From Sphingomonas glaciei (GTDB lineage: Bacteria > Pseudomonadota > Alphaproteobacteria > Sphingomonadales > Sphingomonadaceae): DNA of 64,000 nt. Numbering within the stretch: position 1 is the first letter of the stretch; the number at the start of each line of letters is the position of its first letter. Positions 1 through 8,966 of the stretch are shown piece after piece. A program made the position numbers and the translations under genes. Location: contig NZ_CP097253.1 of assembly GCF_023380025.1 (NCBI RefSeq), positions 1,550,001-1,614,000 of the forward strand. The letters are read 5' to 3'. A model generated the notes under the pieces. That model had not been told where the DNA came from and searched no databases. It worked only from the letters and a program-made list of their open reading frames with translations.

Positions 1-821
1 ACATTGTCCTTCTGCAGCATGATCCACTGGTCGCGGGTGATCGGCGCGCCAGGCAGGAAGCCGAGCCGGCTCATCGCATCGCCGACGAAATTGGGCAGGT
101 CCACCAGGCCCGGCTTGCGGCCGGCGGCCTGGGCGATGACGCGGTTCAGTTCATGCATGGTGAGGACGTCGGGGCCGCCAAGCTCGAAGGTCTGACCGGC
201 GAAGCGCTCGGGCTCCTGCGCCGCCTTGGCGATGGCGGCACCAAGGTCGCGGACGAAGATCGGCTGGAAGCGCGTGCTGCCACCCAGCACTGGCACCACG
301 GGCAACCGGCTCATGCCGGCGAAGCGGTTGGTGAACTGGTCTTCCTGGCCGAACACCACGCTGGGCCGGATGATGGTGGCGGCGGGGTAGGCCGCGCGGA
401 CCTTCTCCTCGCCCTCGGCCTTGGTCCGGGCGTAGAAGGAGACGCTGTCCTTGGCGACGCCGATCGCGGAGACATGCACCAGGCTCGCGGCACCATGCTG
501 CGCTGCCAGCTCGGCGATCCGGCCCGGCGCATCGCCATGCACCGCGCCAAGCTTGCCGCCGAACGCCCCAACCAGGTTGATCACGCCCCAAGCGCCCTCG
601 ACAGCGGCTTCGAGGCTGTCGGGCCGGGTGAAATCGGTCCGCACCAGGTCGAGCTGCCCGACCGATGCAAGCGGCTGCAGGAAGAAGGCATTGCGGGGCG
701 TGCGCTGGGCGACGCGGACCCGGACGCCCGTCTTGAACAAGGCCTCGCAGACGTAGCGGCCGATAAAGCCGCCGCCGCCGAAAACCGTGATGATCCGCTC
801 TTGCCAGTCGCTCGCCGTCAT
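1..821 (-). CDS. NDUFA9-like NAD(P)-binding epimerase-family protein (3' end outside window)
   Basis: The reverse strand reads open from an ATG at 821 to the window edge, about 273 codons, without its stop. The N-terminus has a Rossmann signature (VFGGGGFIGRYV) near residue 13, followed by an extended-SDR layout: INLVGAFGG, VHVSAIGV, the YARTKAEGE segment with the family's Tyr-x3-Lys (YARTK) near residue 134, and IIRPSVVFG. This is the pattern of the atypical SDR proteins related to the complex I accessory subunit NDUFA9, often annotated complex I NDUFA9 subunit family protein or NAD-dependent epimerase. The substrate cannot be told. It is separated from the tRNA gene by about 130 bases and looks like conserved chromosomal background rather than part of the catabolic region. 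Confidence 0.85.
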   Translation of the reverse strand, partial: MTASDWQERIITVFGGGGFIGRYVCEALFKTGVRVRVAQRTPRNAFFLQPLASVGQLDLVRTDFTRPDSLEAAVEGAWGVINLVGAFGGKLGAVHGDAPGRIAELAAQHGAASLVHVSAIGVAKDSVSFYARTKAEGEEKVRAAYPAATIIRPSVVFGQEDQFTNRFAGMSRLPVVPVLGGSTRFQPIFVRDLGAAIAKAAQEPERFAGQTFELGGPDVLTMHELNRVIAQAAGRKPGLVDLPNFVGDAMSRLGFLPGAPITRDQWIMLQKDN

Positions 822-884
822 GGCCCCGCCCTAGCCGCGCGGGGCGCAGGCGACAAGGCGGCGCAAGGCGCGGCGAGAGGGGTG

Positions 885-913
885 TTGACGCCCTGCGCTA
901 TGCCCCCTAGAGG
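885..913 (+). promoter_or_regulatory. candidate promoter of tRNA-Leu
   Basis: TTGACG at 885-890 is followed after 17 bases by TAGAGG at 908-913 and a GC-rich stretch, about 40 bases upstream of the tRNA. The -35 is good; the -10 matches the consensus only at three positions. Inferred from spacing and position only. Confidence 0.35.
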
Positions 914-953
914 CGCCCTCCTACCGGCGAGACTTCTCGCGAACAGCTCCTGT

Positions 954-1040
954 GCCCAGGTGGCGGAATTGGTAGACGCACCAGCTTCAGGTGCTGGCGA
1001 TCGCAAGGTCGTGGAGGTTCGAGTCCTCTCCTGGGCACCA
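954..1040 (+). tRNA. tRNA-Leu (anticodon CAG)
   Basis: An 87-base cloverleaf: acceptor stem GCCCAGG pairs with CCTGGGC, D-arm with GGTAGACGC, anticodon stem CCAGC/GCTGG around the loop TTCAGGT giving anticodon CAG, a long variable arm typical of type II leucine tRNAs, and a T-arm with GGTTCGAGTCC. The 3' CCA is encoded. It stands alone between the NDUFA9-like gene and a DUF2231 gene. tRNA-Leu genes are common integration sites, but no integrase and no second copy of its 3' end is visible here. Confidence 0.97.
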
Positions 1041-1221
1041 TAGCTGACGGCCATTTCGGTCCTCCCCGCGCTCTTCGTTTTTCCGATGGCGCGGGTCGCA
1101 CGGAACCCTCTACCCGCGCCCTGCATTCGGCAGCTGAGCTTCGCCTGACGGAGCGTAAGCAATTCCTCGGTTCCCACTCGCCGTTCCGTTTCCGGATGAG
1201 GCCGATGCGCAAGGAGGCTTC

Positions 1222-1647
1222 ATGGCCAGCACGACCGCGCCGCGACGGGTGATCCACCCGGTGCACGCCTTATTCCTCGCCTGCAGCCTTCCCTTGTTCC
1301 TCGGCGCGATGCTGGCCGACTGGGCCTATTCCTCCACCCAGTCCGTGCAGTGGATCAACTTCGCTGCCTGGCTGAACGCCGGGGCGCTGGTGTTTGCCGG
1401 GGCGGCGCTGCTGTGGGCGGCGATCGATTTCCTGCGCGCCGACGTCCGGCGCGACGCCCGCTCCGCGCTTTATCTGCTGGTGCTAATTACGACGCTGGTC
1501 GTCGGCTTCATCACCGCGCTGGTCCACGGCAAGGACGCGTGGGCGGCGATGCCCGCCGGCCTTACCCTCTCCGTCATCACCTTCCTGCTCGCGCTGGCCG
1601 CGGTGTGGTTGGGCTTTTCGACCCTTCGTGCGGGAGTTGTCCGGTGA
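1222..1647 (+). CDS. DUF2231-type small membrane protein
   Basis: A 141-residue protein with four hydrophobic segments (roughly residues 14-33, 45-67, 80-100 and 110-132) and a conserved N-terminal HPVHALF motif, as in DUF2231 membrane proteins of unknown function. The ATG is preceded by a strong AAGGAGG at 1211. Its stop overlaps the GTG start of the next gene (GTGA), so it is probably translated with the PQQ-dependent dehydrogenase that follows. DUF2231 proteins are often beside redox or haem proteins, which fits, but no specific role can be assigned. Confidence 0.8.
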   Translation: MASTTAPRRVIHPVHALFLACSLPLFLGAMLADWAYSSTQSVQWINFAAWLNAGALVFAGAALLWAAIDFLRADVRRDARSALYLLVLITTLVVGFITALVHGKDAWAAMPAGLTLSVITFLLALAAVWLGFSTLRAGVVR

Positions 1648-2951
1648 ACCGCCTTCCCCTGCTCGCCCTGACCCTTGCCCTCGCCTCCTGCGGCGGAGAC
1701 CCTGAGGTCACGCAATACGGCCCGCAGCCGGACCTGCCCAAGCCCCAGCGCGGGCTGATCCCGACCATGACCATCGCCAGTCCCGCAGGCTGGGGCGACC
1801 GCCGCCCCGCAGTGCCCGAGGGCTATCGGGTGACGCCGATCGCCACCGACCTCAAGATCCCGCGCCAGACCCTGGTGCTTCCCAATGGCGACATCCTGGT
1901 CGCCGAAGGCAAGGGCGGCGGCGATGCTCCGATCCTCCGCCCCAAGGATCTGATCGCGGGTTATTTCAAGCGAAAGGGCACGAGTTCGGTCAAGGGCGGC
2001 AACCGCCTGACGCTGCTGCGCGACGCCAATGGCGACGGTATATACGAGGGACGCACGGTGTTCGCCGAGAACCTCAACGCCCCGTACGGCCTGGCGCTGG
2101 TCGGCAACAGACTGTTCGTCGCCAACCAGGATTCGTTGGTCCGCTTTGACTATCAACCTGGCCAGACCCGGGCGAGCAGCCCGCCGGTATTGGTCACCCG
2201 CCTTCCGGCCGAGATCAACCATCACTGGACCAAGTCGCTGGCGGCGAGTGCCGACGGGCGGTTCCTGTTCGTCGGCATTGGCTCCAACAGCAATATCGGC
2301 GAGCGCGGGATGTCGGTCGAGGAAGAGCGCGCGATGGTCTGGCAGATCGATGCCGAGACCGGCGCCCACCGCCGCTTTGCCACCGGGATCCGCAATCCCA
2401 CCGCGCTCGCGGTCCAGCCGGGCAGCGGCCAGCTGTTCGCGGTGGTCAACGAGCGGGACGAACTCGGCCCCAATCTCGTTCCCGATTACCTGACCTCGGT
2501 CCGCGCCGGCGCCTTTTATGGCTGGCCCTATGCCTATTGGGGCCCCAACCCCGATCGCCGCGTGCAGCCGTTCAAGGCGGAGATGGTCAGCCAGGCGGTC
2601 CGCCCCGACTATTCGCTGCAGTCGCATACCGCGCCGCTCGGCCTTGCTTTCTCGGGCGCCGCAATGGGCGCGCGCTTCGCGGACGGTGTGTTTGTCGGCA
2701 TGCACGGCAGCTGGAACCGTGAGCAGCCGGTCGGCTACAAGGTGGTGTTCGTGCCGTTCCGCGGCGGGCGGCCGTCAGGTGCGCCGGTCGATTTCGTCAC
2801 CGGCATGCAGGCGGACGGCAAGACCTTCGGACGGCCGGTCGGCGTCACCGTCGATCCACGCGGCGCGCTGATCGTGGCGGACGATCTTTCCAACACGCTC
2901 TGGCGGGTCTCTCCCACCGAGGCTCCGGCGCGGGTCGCATCGGCAGGGTAA
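1644..2951 (+). CDS. PQQ-dependent sugar dehydrogenase (sorbosone dehydrogenase-like), lipoprotein
   Basis: About 435 residues from the GTG that overlaps the upstream stop by four bases. It begins with a lipoprotein signal peptide ending LALASCGG, so it should be anchored in the periplasm or outer membrane. The body is a six-bladed propeller of the soluble quinoprotein glucose/sorbosone dehydrogenase type: ILVAEGKGGG, INHHWTKSLAASADGRFLFV (position of the catalytic His in soluble glucose dehydrogenase), IRNPTALAVQP, and MHGSWNREQPVGYKV near the end. The family oxidises aldoses or related sugars with PQQ; the substrate here is unknown. An upstream in-frame ATG exists, but it lies inside the DUF2231 gene and lacks a signal peptide. 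Confidence 0.85.
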   Translation: MNRLPLLALTLALASCGGDPEVTQYGPQPDLPKPQRGLIPTMTIASPAGWGDRRPAVPEGYRVTPIATDLKIPRQTLVLPNGDILVAEGKGGGDAPILRPKDLIAGYFKRKGTSSVKGGNRLTLLRDANGDGIYEGRTVFAENLNAPYGLALVGNRLFVANQDSLVRFDYQPGQTRASSPPVLVTRLPAEINHHWTKSLAASADGRFLFVGIGSNSNIGERGMSVEEERAMVWQIDAETGAHRRFATGIRNPTALAVQPGSGQLFAVVNERDELGPNLVPDYLTSVRAGAFYGWPYAYWGPNPDRRVQPFKAEMVSQAVRPDYSLQSHTAPLGLAFSGAAMGARFADGVFVGMHGSWNREQPVGYKVVFVPFRGGRPSGAPVDFVTGMQADGKTFGRPVGVTVDPRGALIVADDLSNTLWRVSPTEAPARVASAG

Positions 2952-2965
2952 GCCCGACCGTCGGT

Positions 2966-3451
2966 TTAATATTGCACGGTGATGATCACAGTGTCGCCGT
3001 AGGTGCCGCTCGCGACCCACTGGCTGGCCGGAACGCGGGCATAGACGGGTGCAACGGTGCTGAAGAACAGCAGCCCGTTGAGCGGGGTGGTGATGGTGGT
3101 CGTGCCGCCGGTGCCGTCGGCCAGGACCTCGGTCCGGGCCGAATTGGCGAAGAGATTGTACCTGAGGGTGCTGCCATTATGCTCCATGGTACGCTGGAGC
3201 GCGGTGCCGGACGTTCCCGCACTGGCACGTATCTCGACCAGGCCGAACAACGACACGAGACCCGTGCAATTGATCGACACCGAGGCGCTGGCATCGGTCG
3301 GGCTCGCCGTGACCGGACTGTAGGACCCGAAGCTGAGGGCGGTGGTCGACGCCGTGCAGGAACACAGGGTGCAGGCCTGCGCCGCCGCGGGGATCATCGC
3401 TGCAGCAAAGGCCAGCAGGCACCATCGGAGGAGGCGGAACGGTCCGGTCAC
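2966..3451 (-). CDS. spore coat U (SCPU) domain protein, probable minor or tip pilin
   Basis: About 161 residues from a GTG that overlaps the usher stop by four bases (GTGA). It has a hydrophobic signal sequence, an immunoglobulin-like SCPU domain with cysteines in ACTLCSC and NCTG, and the family's C-terminal strand ending DTVIITVQY. It is the last gene of a chaperone-usher operon whose first gene is another SCPU protein, the arrangement of archaic Csu-type pili, where the last gene encodes the tip adhesin. Csu tip proteins usually carry two domains; this one has a single domain. A longer upstream start exists but would run into the usher gene. Confidence 0.8.
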   Translation of the reverse strand: MTGPFRLLRWCLLAFAAAMIPAAAQACTLCSCTASTTALSFGSYSPVTASPTDASASVSINCTGLVSLFGLVEIRASAGTSGTALQRTMEHNGSTLRYNLFANSARTEVLADGTGGTTTITTPLNGLLFFSTVAPVYARVPASQWVASGTYGDTVIITVQY

Positions 3452-5829
3452 TTCTGCTGCTCCATTCGTTTGGCAACGATGCACGGGTAAGGTCCCGCGA
3501 TCCCGTCGGACGAAGGCACGATCCGGGCCGGTAGCCGGGCCTCGCAGCGCTGTCCTCCGGCCGAACCGACCGCCACCGCGCCGCCCTTGTCGGCACCCTT
3601 CAGGAACACCAACCCATCGAGCCCGGTGAGGCCTGCCCGCGCGCCGTTCAGAAACACGTCGAGCCCTGCGGCAATGCTGTTCCCGGCCCTGTCGACCAGC
3701 CTAGCCGTCAGCGGCATCGACAGACCGGCGCGGCCGAAGCGGACCATCGCGGCTTGCCGGAATCCTGGGACTGCCGCCTTCTCATCCTCGTCGAGCTCGA
3801 CGTCGAGTGGCAGGTCGTCGGTCCGGATGGCGATGCGGTTGACCGCATAAGGCTGCAACCCGGTCAGCACCACCGTCCGCCCGGCACCGGCACGCACCGC
3901 GACCGGTCGCCCTTCGCGGAAGACCTGCACTTCGCGGTCGCCGGCGACCTCGACCACCGCCAGGCCATTCTCGATCTGCGCGGTCCGGATCAGGCGATCC
4001 TTGATGAACACCAGTCCGCCATGCACGCTAGCCCGTAGGTCGTAGCCGTGCGGCGAGCGAGCCGCCTGCAGTTCGAGATCTCCCCCACCGCTCCTGGCAA
4101 TCAGGTAGCCGTTGAATCGGTCGCCACCCTGGCCCCGGGTGGCGGCAATCCCGAAATTGAGCCCGCCGTCGCTCTGCCCGCTTTGCTGGAAGCTGGTCGT
4201 CACTTGCCCCTGTTCCGCGGTCACGGCCGCACTCCGGCGGGTACCGAGCGCACGGCTCACCGACAGGAAGAACCCCCGGTCGGTACCCTGGGCGAAGCGG
4301 GACGAGCGCAAGCTCGCGAACAGGTACAGGTTCCGGAAGGTCGCCGAATAGGACAGCGTCCGCAGCTGGAAGCCGGTACCGTCGCGCAACCGGGCGTCGA
4401 CCAGCCCCACACTGACCTCCCCCACCGGCAAAGTCAGCCCGGCCGTCGCGCTCAAGTCATGGCGCCCGTGACCGCGGCGGGTCGCGATGACGTCGCCGAC
4501 CTGGGCGAAGGCGGCGCTACTTTGGCGATAGCTGGCGGTAAGCGCCCCCCGGCGTCCGCGCCGCTGGAACTGGGCACGCCATTGCCGGCCGCTCCCGAGC
4601 GGGTTGCGCGACGCGACCGCCGTCACGGCGACTTCGGCTAGGTCCAGCGGGGTCGCGACCAAGGTCATTCCGGCCATCGCGTTCACCCGGCTCGCCTCGA
4701 TCCGCGCGCCGGCGGTGAGCCACTGGCTAAGTCCGCGCCGCCAGCTTGCGGCTGCGAAGGCATCGCCATAGGCAAAGCTGCGCAGGCCGTAGCGGCGGCG
4801 CAGCAAGCCTGCCTCCAGCGAGAAATCGTCGAGGCCCGGGCGCAGCAATTTGGCACTCGAATAGAAATTCTGGCGCAACTGGCGGACCGCGCCGGTGGCA
4901 TCCTCGATCGTTACCGTGACCTCGCCCGCGCCATTGATCGTAGGGGGGGCGTCGATCAGGAACCGGCCCGCGCCGACCTGGTGCGTCTGCCGGCCGCTTG
5001 CGGCGAGCAATTCCACCGTCGAAGGGAGCAGAGCAGAGCCGGAGACGATTGGCACCGGAAAATTGATCTCGCCAGGCGAGAGCGAGAAATCAGTGCCGAG
5101 CCGGATCCCGCCGTAGCGCACGGCAGTGTTGAAGTCGCCGCCGCGGGTGAAGGTATCGCCAAGCACCAGTCGCAGCCGCCGCGCCGGCAGGTCGCGTCGC
5201 AGGCTGCTTTCAAGCCGGACCGGGCGGCCGGCGCCGGGCTGCAGGAGCGCGGTGGTGCCGACGACACCCCACCGCCCCGATGTACCGAGATCGAGCAGGC
5301 CGCCCGCTCGCAAATGGCCGACCGTCCCGGCCAACGACAGGTCGTAACCGAGGAACGCCGTCGGTACCACCGGCCCCACGGCAGGCGGCGGTTTCCTGCC
5401 CATCCGCCTGAGCAGGGTCGGCTTGAACGCTTCAAGGCTGGCGGACAGCGACACCATGCCCGCGTCCTCGTCGAACTGTCCCGACAGTCCCGGCACCGCG
5501 CCCACCCGGGCAAAGACCTGTCCCTCGAGGGTAACGACGGGCAGGTCGGTCGGGATCAGCAGCCCGATCGCCAGAAGGTCGTCGCGAAGGACGAGCAGCT
5601 CTCCCTCGATGATCCCGGCAAGGCTCGGCCGGTCCTGCGCAAGCCCGTTCAGGACCAGTCCGACCGGTTTCAGGCTGGCCGCTTCGGCGACTGAAATCGA
5701 CGCGCCTTCGTACCGCCCGTAAGCCGGAGCAGCCGCCTGCGTCCCCGACACAAGCGTCACCGCGGCCAACAGGGAAGGCGACATCCCGCGTCGTCGCCCC
5801 GAAGCTGTTCGACAGGGAGTGCCGGGCAC
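3448..5829 (-). CDS. outer membrane usher of an archaic chaperone-usher pilus
   Basis: 793 residues, the usual size for archaic (Csu/CupE-type) ushers, which form the outer membrane pore that assembles pilin subunits. Visible are a signal sequence (MSPSLLAAVTL to about GTQA), an N-terminal domain that would bind chaperone-subunit complexes, a long beta-rich barrel (residues about 150-600) with alternating aromatic and polar residues, a plug-like segment, and C-terminal beta domains with GLDGLVFLKG. It starts at a GTG four bases after the chaperone stop; an internal ATG at 5784 with a purine-rich leader is an alternative. Its end overlaps the SCPU gene 2966-3451, so the two are translationally coupled. 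Confidence 0.9.
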   Translation of the reverse strand: MPGTPCRTASGRRRGMSPSLLAAVTLVSGTQAAAPAYGRYEGASISVAEAASLKPVGLVLNGLAQDRPSLAGIIEGELLVLRDDLLAIGLLIPTDLPVVTLEGQVFARVGAVPGLSGQFDEDAGMVSLSASLEAFKPTLLRRMGRKPPPAVGPVVPTAFLGYDLSLAGTVGHLRAGGLLDLGTSGRWGVVGTTALLQPGAGRPVRLESSLRRDLPARRLRLVLGDTFTRGGDFNTAVRYGGIRLGTDFSLSPGEINFPVPIVSGSALLPSTVELLAASGRQTHQVGAGRFLIDAPPTINGAGEVTVTIEDATGAVRQLRQNFYSSAKLLRPGLDDFSLEAGLLRRRYGLRSFAYGDAFAAASWRRGLSQWLTAGARIEASRVNAMAGMTLVATPLDLAEVAVTAVASRNPLGSGRQWRAQFQRRGRRGALTASYRQSSAAFAQVGDVIATRRGHGRHDLSATAGLTLPVGEVSVGLVDARLRDGTGFQLRTLSYSATFRNLYLFASLRSSRFAQGTDRGFFLSVSRALGTRRSAAVTAEQGQVTTSFQQSGQSDGGLNFGIAATRGQGGDRFNGYLIARSGGGDLELQAARSPHGYDLRASVHGGLVFIKDRLIRTAQIENGLAVVEVAGDREVQVFREGRPVAVRAGAGRTVVLTGLQPYAVNRIAIRTDDLPLDVELDEDEKAAVPGFRQAAMVRFGRAGLSMPLTARLVDRAGNSIAAGLDVFLNGARAGLTGLDGLVFLKGADKGGAVAVGSAGGQRCEARLPARIVPSSDGIAGPYPCIVAKRMEQQK

Positions 5830-5833
5830 GAAA

Positions 5834-6529
5834 CTATTCGGGGAGCTTGGTGACGGCCTTGAGCTGTCCCTCGCCAGTGACCGCTTCGACCTTCGTGATC
5901 TCGCCCCGAACGGAGGTCAGGGGGATGTTCCGCTGCTTGCCGGCTAGGAGGTAGAACCCGCGCTCCACCGTTTCGACCGGCTGGCCGACGCGGCTCACCA
6001 CCAGCTTGCCGACGACCGCATGGCGCTGTCCGGTATTGAGCAATTGGAGCGCTCCGCCGGGGCCGGCCTGCCAGTGCAACGACGGCGCCGCACCGGCTGG
6101 CTTGCGGAAAATCGGCAGGCTGATCCGCAGCAAGGTGCGCATGGTGCCGGGCTGGGGATCGCCCCGCGGCAGTTCGTCGACCAGCAGCCGGTAGGAACTC
6201 TCGTTCGGGCCGCTGTGTGCCGGCAAGCTGCAACGCACCAGCCTTTTCTCACCCGGCTTCAGCTCGAAGATCGCGGGATTGACCCGGATGTCGGCGGCTC
6301 CAAGTTCCTCGCTGCCATCGGAGGCCTGCGACCAGGCGAAGCCGCGGACCTGGATGGCGACCTCGTCCGCCCCCTGGTTGCTGACGTGCAGCGAGCAATA
6401 TTTCGCGCCCGGCGCGAGTTCGATCCTGATCGGGACGACCGCGATATTCGCCGCCATCGCGGGGACGGCCACGATCAGGGCCGCAACCGCCGCGCAGGCG
6501 GCGCGCAACAGGTTGCCCCACTCGGCCAT
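5834..6529 (-). CDS. periplasmic pilus chaperone (PapD-like)
   Basis: 231 residues with a signal peptide ending PAMAAN and the two-domain immunoglobulin-like chaperone fold. Typical segments are IRIELAPGAKYCSLHVSNQG, QVRGFAWSQ, VNPAIFELKPGEKRLVRC (strand with the conserved basic residue) and YRLLVDELP in the first domain. Chaperones of this family donate a strand to pilin subunits and hand them to the usher. The ATG directly abuts the stop codon of the upstream pilin gene (TAGATG), and the usher starts four bases downstream. Confidence 0.9.
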   Translation of the reverse strand: MAEWGNLLRAACAAVAALIVAVPAMAANIAVVPIRIELAPGAKYCSLHVSNQGADEVAIQVRGFAWSQASDGSEELGAADIRVNPAIFELKPGEKRLVRCSLPAHSGPNESSYRLLVDELPRGDPQPGTMRTLLRISLPIFRKPAGAAPSLHWQAGPGGALQLLNTGQRHAVVGKLVVSRVGQPVETVERGFYLLAGKQRNIPLTSVRGEITKVEAVTGEGQLKAVTKLPE

Positions 6530-7027
6530 CTAGTAGGTGACCGTGATGGTGACCGTGTCGGCATAGGCGCCGCCCGGCACGTTCTGGTTGGCCGGGATCT
6601 GCCCGTAGACCGTCAGCACGCTGGGCGAACCGGTCGCCGTGATCGGCGCCGGCGTGTCGAGCCCCGGCGTGTTGCCCCAGTTGCTCGACCGCGCGGCGTC
6701 GCTGAACAGGCTGTAGTTGAGGCGGTGCGCGGCATTGGACATCTGTCGCGCCGCGACCGTCGCCCCGGCGGCATTGCCGGCGTTCAGGCCGACCACGAAG
6801 CTGGTCCCCGTCGTGCAGGTCACGGTGACCGCGCTGGTACCGTTGGTCACCGCCGCCCCGACCGGATCGTAATTTCCGAACAGCATCGGCGAGGCACTGA
6901 CCAGACAGGAATTCTGCACCGTGGCCGAGACGTTCATCGTGGTCTGAGCCGTCCCGGCCTGAGCGCTTTGCCCGAGCGGAATAAACGCAGCGGCGAGTGC
7001 GAACGCGGTGGCGCTTAGTTTTTTCAT
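6530..7027 (-). CDS. SCPU-domain major pilin subunit
   Basis: 165 residues from the ATG at 7027, which has a purine-rich GGAAAACA leader; the longer reading frame upstream lacks a signal peptide. A classical signal peptide (MKKLSATAF to QAG) is followed by one spore coat U domain with two cysteines (NSCLVSA and VTCTTG) and a C-terminal strand ending ADTVTITVTY, very like the ending of the SCPU protein at 2966-3451. As first gene of the operon it is probably the abundant shaft subunit. The four genes form a minimal archaic pilus operon; Csu operons normally have several SCPU subunits. Confidence 0.85.
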   Translation of the reverse strand: MKKLSATAFALAAAFIPLGQSAQAGTAQTTMNVSATVQNSCLVSASPMLFGNYDPVGAAVTNGTSAVTVTCTTGTSFVVGLNAGNAAGATVAARQMSNAAHRLNYSLFSDAARSSNWGNTPGLDTPAPITATGSPSVLTVYGQIPANQNVPGGAYADTVTITVTY

Positions 7028-7232
7028 GATTGTTTTCCTTGGTTTCACGCCAAGTAAACCGCCTGCCTCAACACCAACTTGACGATCACTCCGATGCGGA
7101 TCGGACCCGGCCGCGAGCAGCACGTCATGCCCCGCTTCGCAGCGAAGGGGAGGAAAACTAACTGTTGAAGTTCCGATGTAACTGGATAAGCTGGCCTTCG
7201 GCAGCGATGGGCTGCCCGCAGATGGAGGATCT
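7028..7232. promoter_or_regulatory. divergent control region between the pilus operon and the CocE hydrolase
   Basis: The 205 bases contain no gene. A 13-bp palindrome CTTCGCAGCGAAG lies at 7135-7147 and could be an operator. For the rightward gene, TTGAAG at 7164 with TAAGCT 16 bases later is a possible promoter, and GGAGG at 7224 is the ribosome binding site for the GTG at 7233. No clear leftward promoter could be chosen. Confidence 0.35.
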
Positions 7233-8963
7233 GTGCCGAAGAGGAGCGCCACCCGGTATCCCGGCGGCCTGTTGGTCGCGTCGCTGCTGGCGTGCGCACC
7301 GCTGTCGGCAGAGGTCGCGGACCCGCAGGTCCAGCGCAGCTCGCTTTATGTCCCGGTGCGCGACGGCACCCGGCTGGCGGTCAACATCTATCGCCCGGCG
7401 ACCGCTTCGTCCGCGCGCCACCCGACGATCTTCGCCTTCACCCCGTATCGCGCCCGCTATTACAAGGACGGCAAGATTGAGGAGACCTTTGACCAGAAGA
7501 TCTTCGGCTTTCGCGACCTCGTCCGCGCCGGCTATGCGGTGGTCATCGCCGATATTCGCGGCAAAGGCGCCTCGTTCGGTGCCCGCCGCGGTTTCCTCGA
7601 CCGGACCGAGGCGATGGACGGCCACGACCTGGTCCAGTGGGTCGCGCGGCAGCGCTGGTCGGACGGCAAGGTCGGGCTGACCGGCTGCTCCTACCTTGGC
7701 GGGACGACCATGCTGATCGCCGGCACCCGACCACCCGCCGTGCGCGCGGTGTTCAGCGCCGCGACCGATCTCGACAAGTACAGCTTCGTCCGCAACGGCG
7801 GGATAACCGCGCAGTTCAACACCCGCCCCGACGAGCCCCTCAGCGTCGATGCCGCCAGCGTCCCGGTCGATGGCGACACCGGCGGCGCGCTGCTGAAGCA
7901 GGCCGTCGCGCAGCATGCCGCCAACACGCCGATGGCGAAATTGTGGGCGCAGATGCCGTTCCGCGACAGCGTCTCGCCGCTGGTCGGCACCCGCTTCTGG
8001 GAGGAAGTCGGGCCCTACACCCACCTCCTCGCGCTGCGCGATCCCAGGATCGCCTGGTACTTCTGGAGCAATTGGGAGGACGAGCCGACCGAGCAGATGA
8101 TCCTCGCCGCCGAGAACATCCCCGGCAAGCTGATCGTCGGGCCCGGCAGCCATTGCGAGGCGCCCAGGCAGTTCGACATCGCGGGCGAGCAGCGGCGCTT
8201 TTTCGACCATTATCTGCGCGGCGCCCCCAACGGCATCGAGCGCGAGCCGCGCTACAGCTGGTGGCAAGAGAATGGCGCGGGCGGGACCATGGTCCGCTCC
8301 AATCGCCTTCCCGGGGTCGGCGTGCGGCGGCTACCGCTCTATCTGTCTGGTAGCGCGACCCTGGCGCCAGTCACCGCGCGTCCCGCGAAGACCAGCTTCC
8401 GGGTCCGCTACGACCTCGACACCGGTTCCTACTTCGCCTTCTGGCCGGCGCCGCTGACCGGCTACGGGCCGGCCTGGACCAGCCCGCCGCTGGCCACGCC
8501 GGCGGTCATGCAGGGCTATCCGATCGCGCGGATCCGGGCGGCGCTCGACCGCTCCGACGGCATCCTGTTCGCCTATGTCGAGGATGTCGCACCCGACGGG
8601 AAGGCAAAGGTCATCTCGCACGGTCGGCTTGCCGCCTCGCACCGCAAGCTGTCGGCGCCGCCCTATCGCCGGCTCGACCTGCCTTATCATTCGGGCCTCA
8701 AGCGCGACGTCGCGCCGATGGCCCCCGGCGTGCCCGCCGAACTGGCGTTCAGCCTGTCGCCGCGCGCCTACACCTTTGCCGCCGGACACCGAATACGGGT
8801 CACCCTGACCGGGGCGGATCCGCGTCAACGCAACCTGGCTGAACTCAAGACCGATCCAGCACCTGTAATCGACGTGCTGGCCGGCGGAACGGGAGGATCG
8901 CGCGTCGACCTCCCCTTCCTTGCCGCGCCTCGGTGGAAGCCAGCCAGAACAGGGGGAAATTGA
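7233..8963 (+). CDS. secreted CocE/NonD-family alpha/beta hydrolase
   Basis: 576 residues starting at a GTG with GGAGG five bases upstream. A signal sequence (about residues 1-28) points to the periplasm or outside. The X-Pro dipeptidyl-peptidase/CocE catalytic domain follows: FTPYRARYY (oxyanion Tyr), ADIRGKGAS, nucleophile motif GCSYLGG (Ser near 153) and GPGSHCE for the His. A C-terminal jelly-roll domain contains PVTARPAKTSFRVRYD and FAAGHRIRVTLTGADP. Family members hydrolyse esters or amides; phenolic ester cleavage is inferred from context. The TonB receptor starts three bases after its stop, so they form an uptake pair. Confidence 0.85.
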   Translation: MPKRSATRYPGGLLVASLLACAPLSAEVADPQVQRSSLYVPVRDGTRLAVNIYRPATASSARHPTIFAFTPYRARYYKDGKIEETFDQKIFGFRDLVRAGYAVVIADIRGKGASFGARRGFLDRTEAMDGHDLVQWVARQRWSDGKVGLTGCSYLGGTTMLIAGTRPPAVRAVFSAATDLDKYSFVRNGGITAQFNTRPDEPLSVDAASVPVDGDTGGALLKQAVAQHAANTPMAKLWAQMPFRDSVSPLVGTRFWEEVGPYTHLLALRDPRIAWYFWSNWEDEPTEQMILAAENIPGKLIVGPGSHCEAPRQFDIAGEQRRFFDHYLRGAPNGIEREPRYSWWQENGAGGTMVRSNRLPGVGVRRLPLYLSGSATLAPVTARPAKTSFRVRYDLDTGSYFAFWPAPLTGYGPAWTSPPLATPAVMQGYPIARIRAALDRSDGILFAYVEDVAPDGKAKVISHGRLAASHRKLSAPPYRRLDLPYHSGLKRDVAPMAPGVPAELAFSLSPRAYTFAAGHRIRVTLTGADPRQRNLAELKTDPAPVIDVLAGGTGGSRVDLPFLAAPRWKPARTGGN

Positions 8964-8966
8964 ACC

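Noticed and set aside
954..1040. tRNA-Leu as attachment site of a catabolic island
   Set aside because: No integrase, no transposase and no repeated copy of the tRNA 3' end was seen in the window.
1044..1110. Inverted repeat CCCGCGC/GCGCGGG after the tRNA as terminator
   Set aside because: The loop of 17 bases is long and no T-run follows the stem.
1350..1643. Longer N-terminus for the PQQ sugar dehydrogenase
   Set aside because: It lies within the DUF2231 gene in another frame and would bury the lipoprotein signal peptide.
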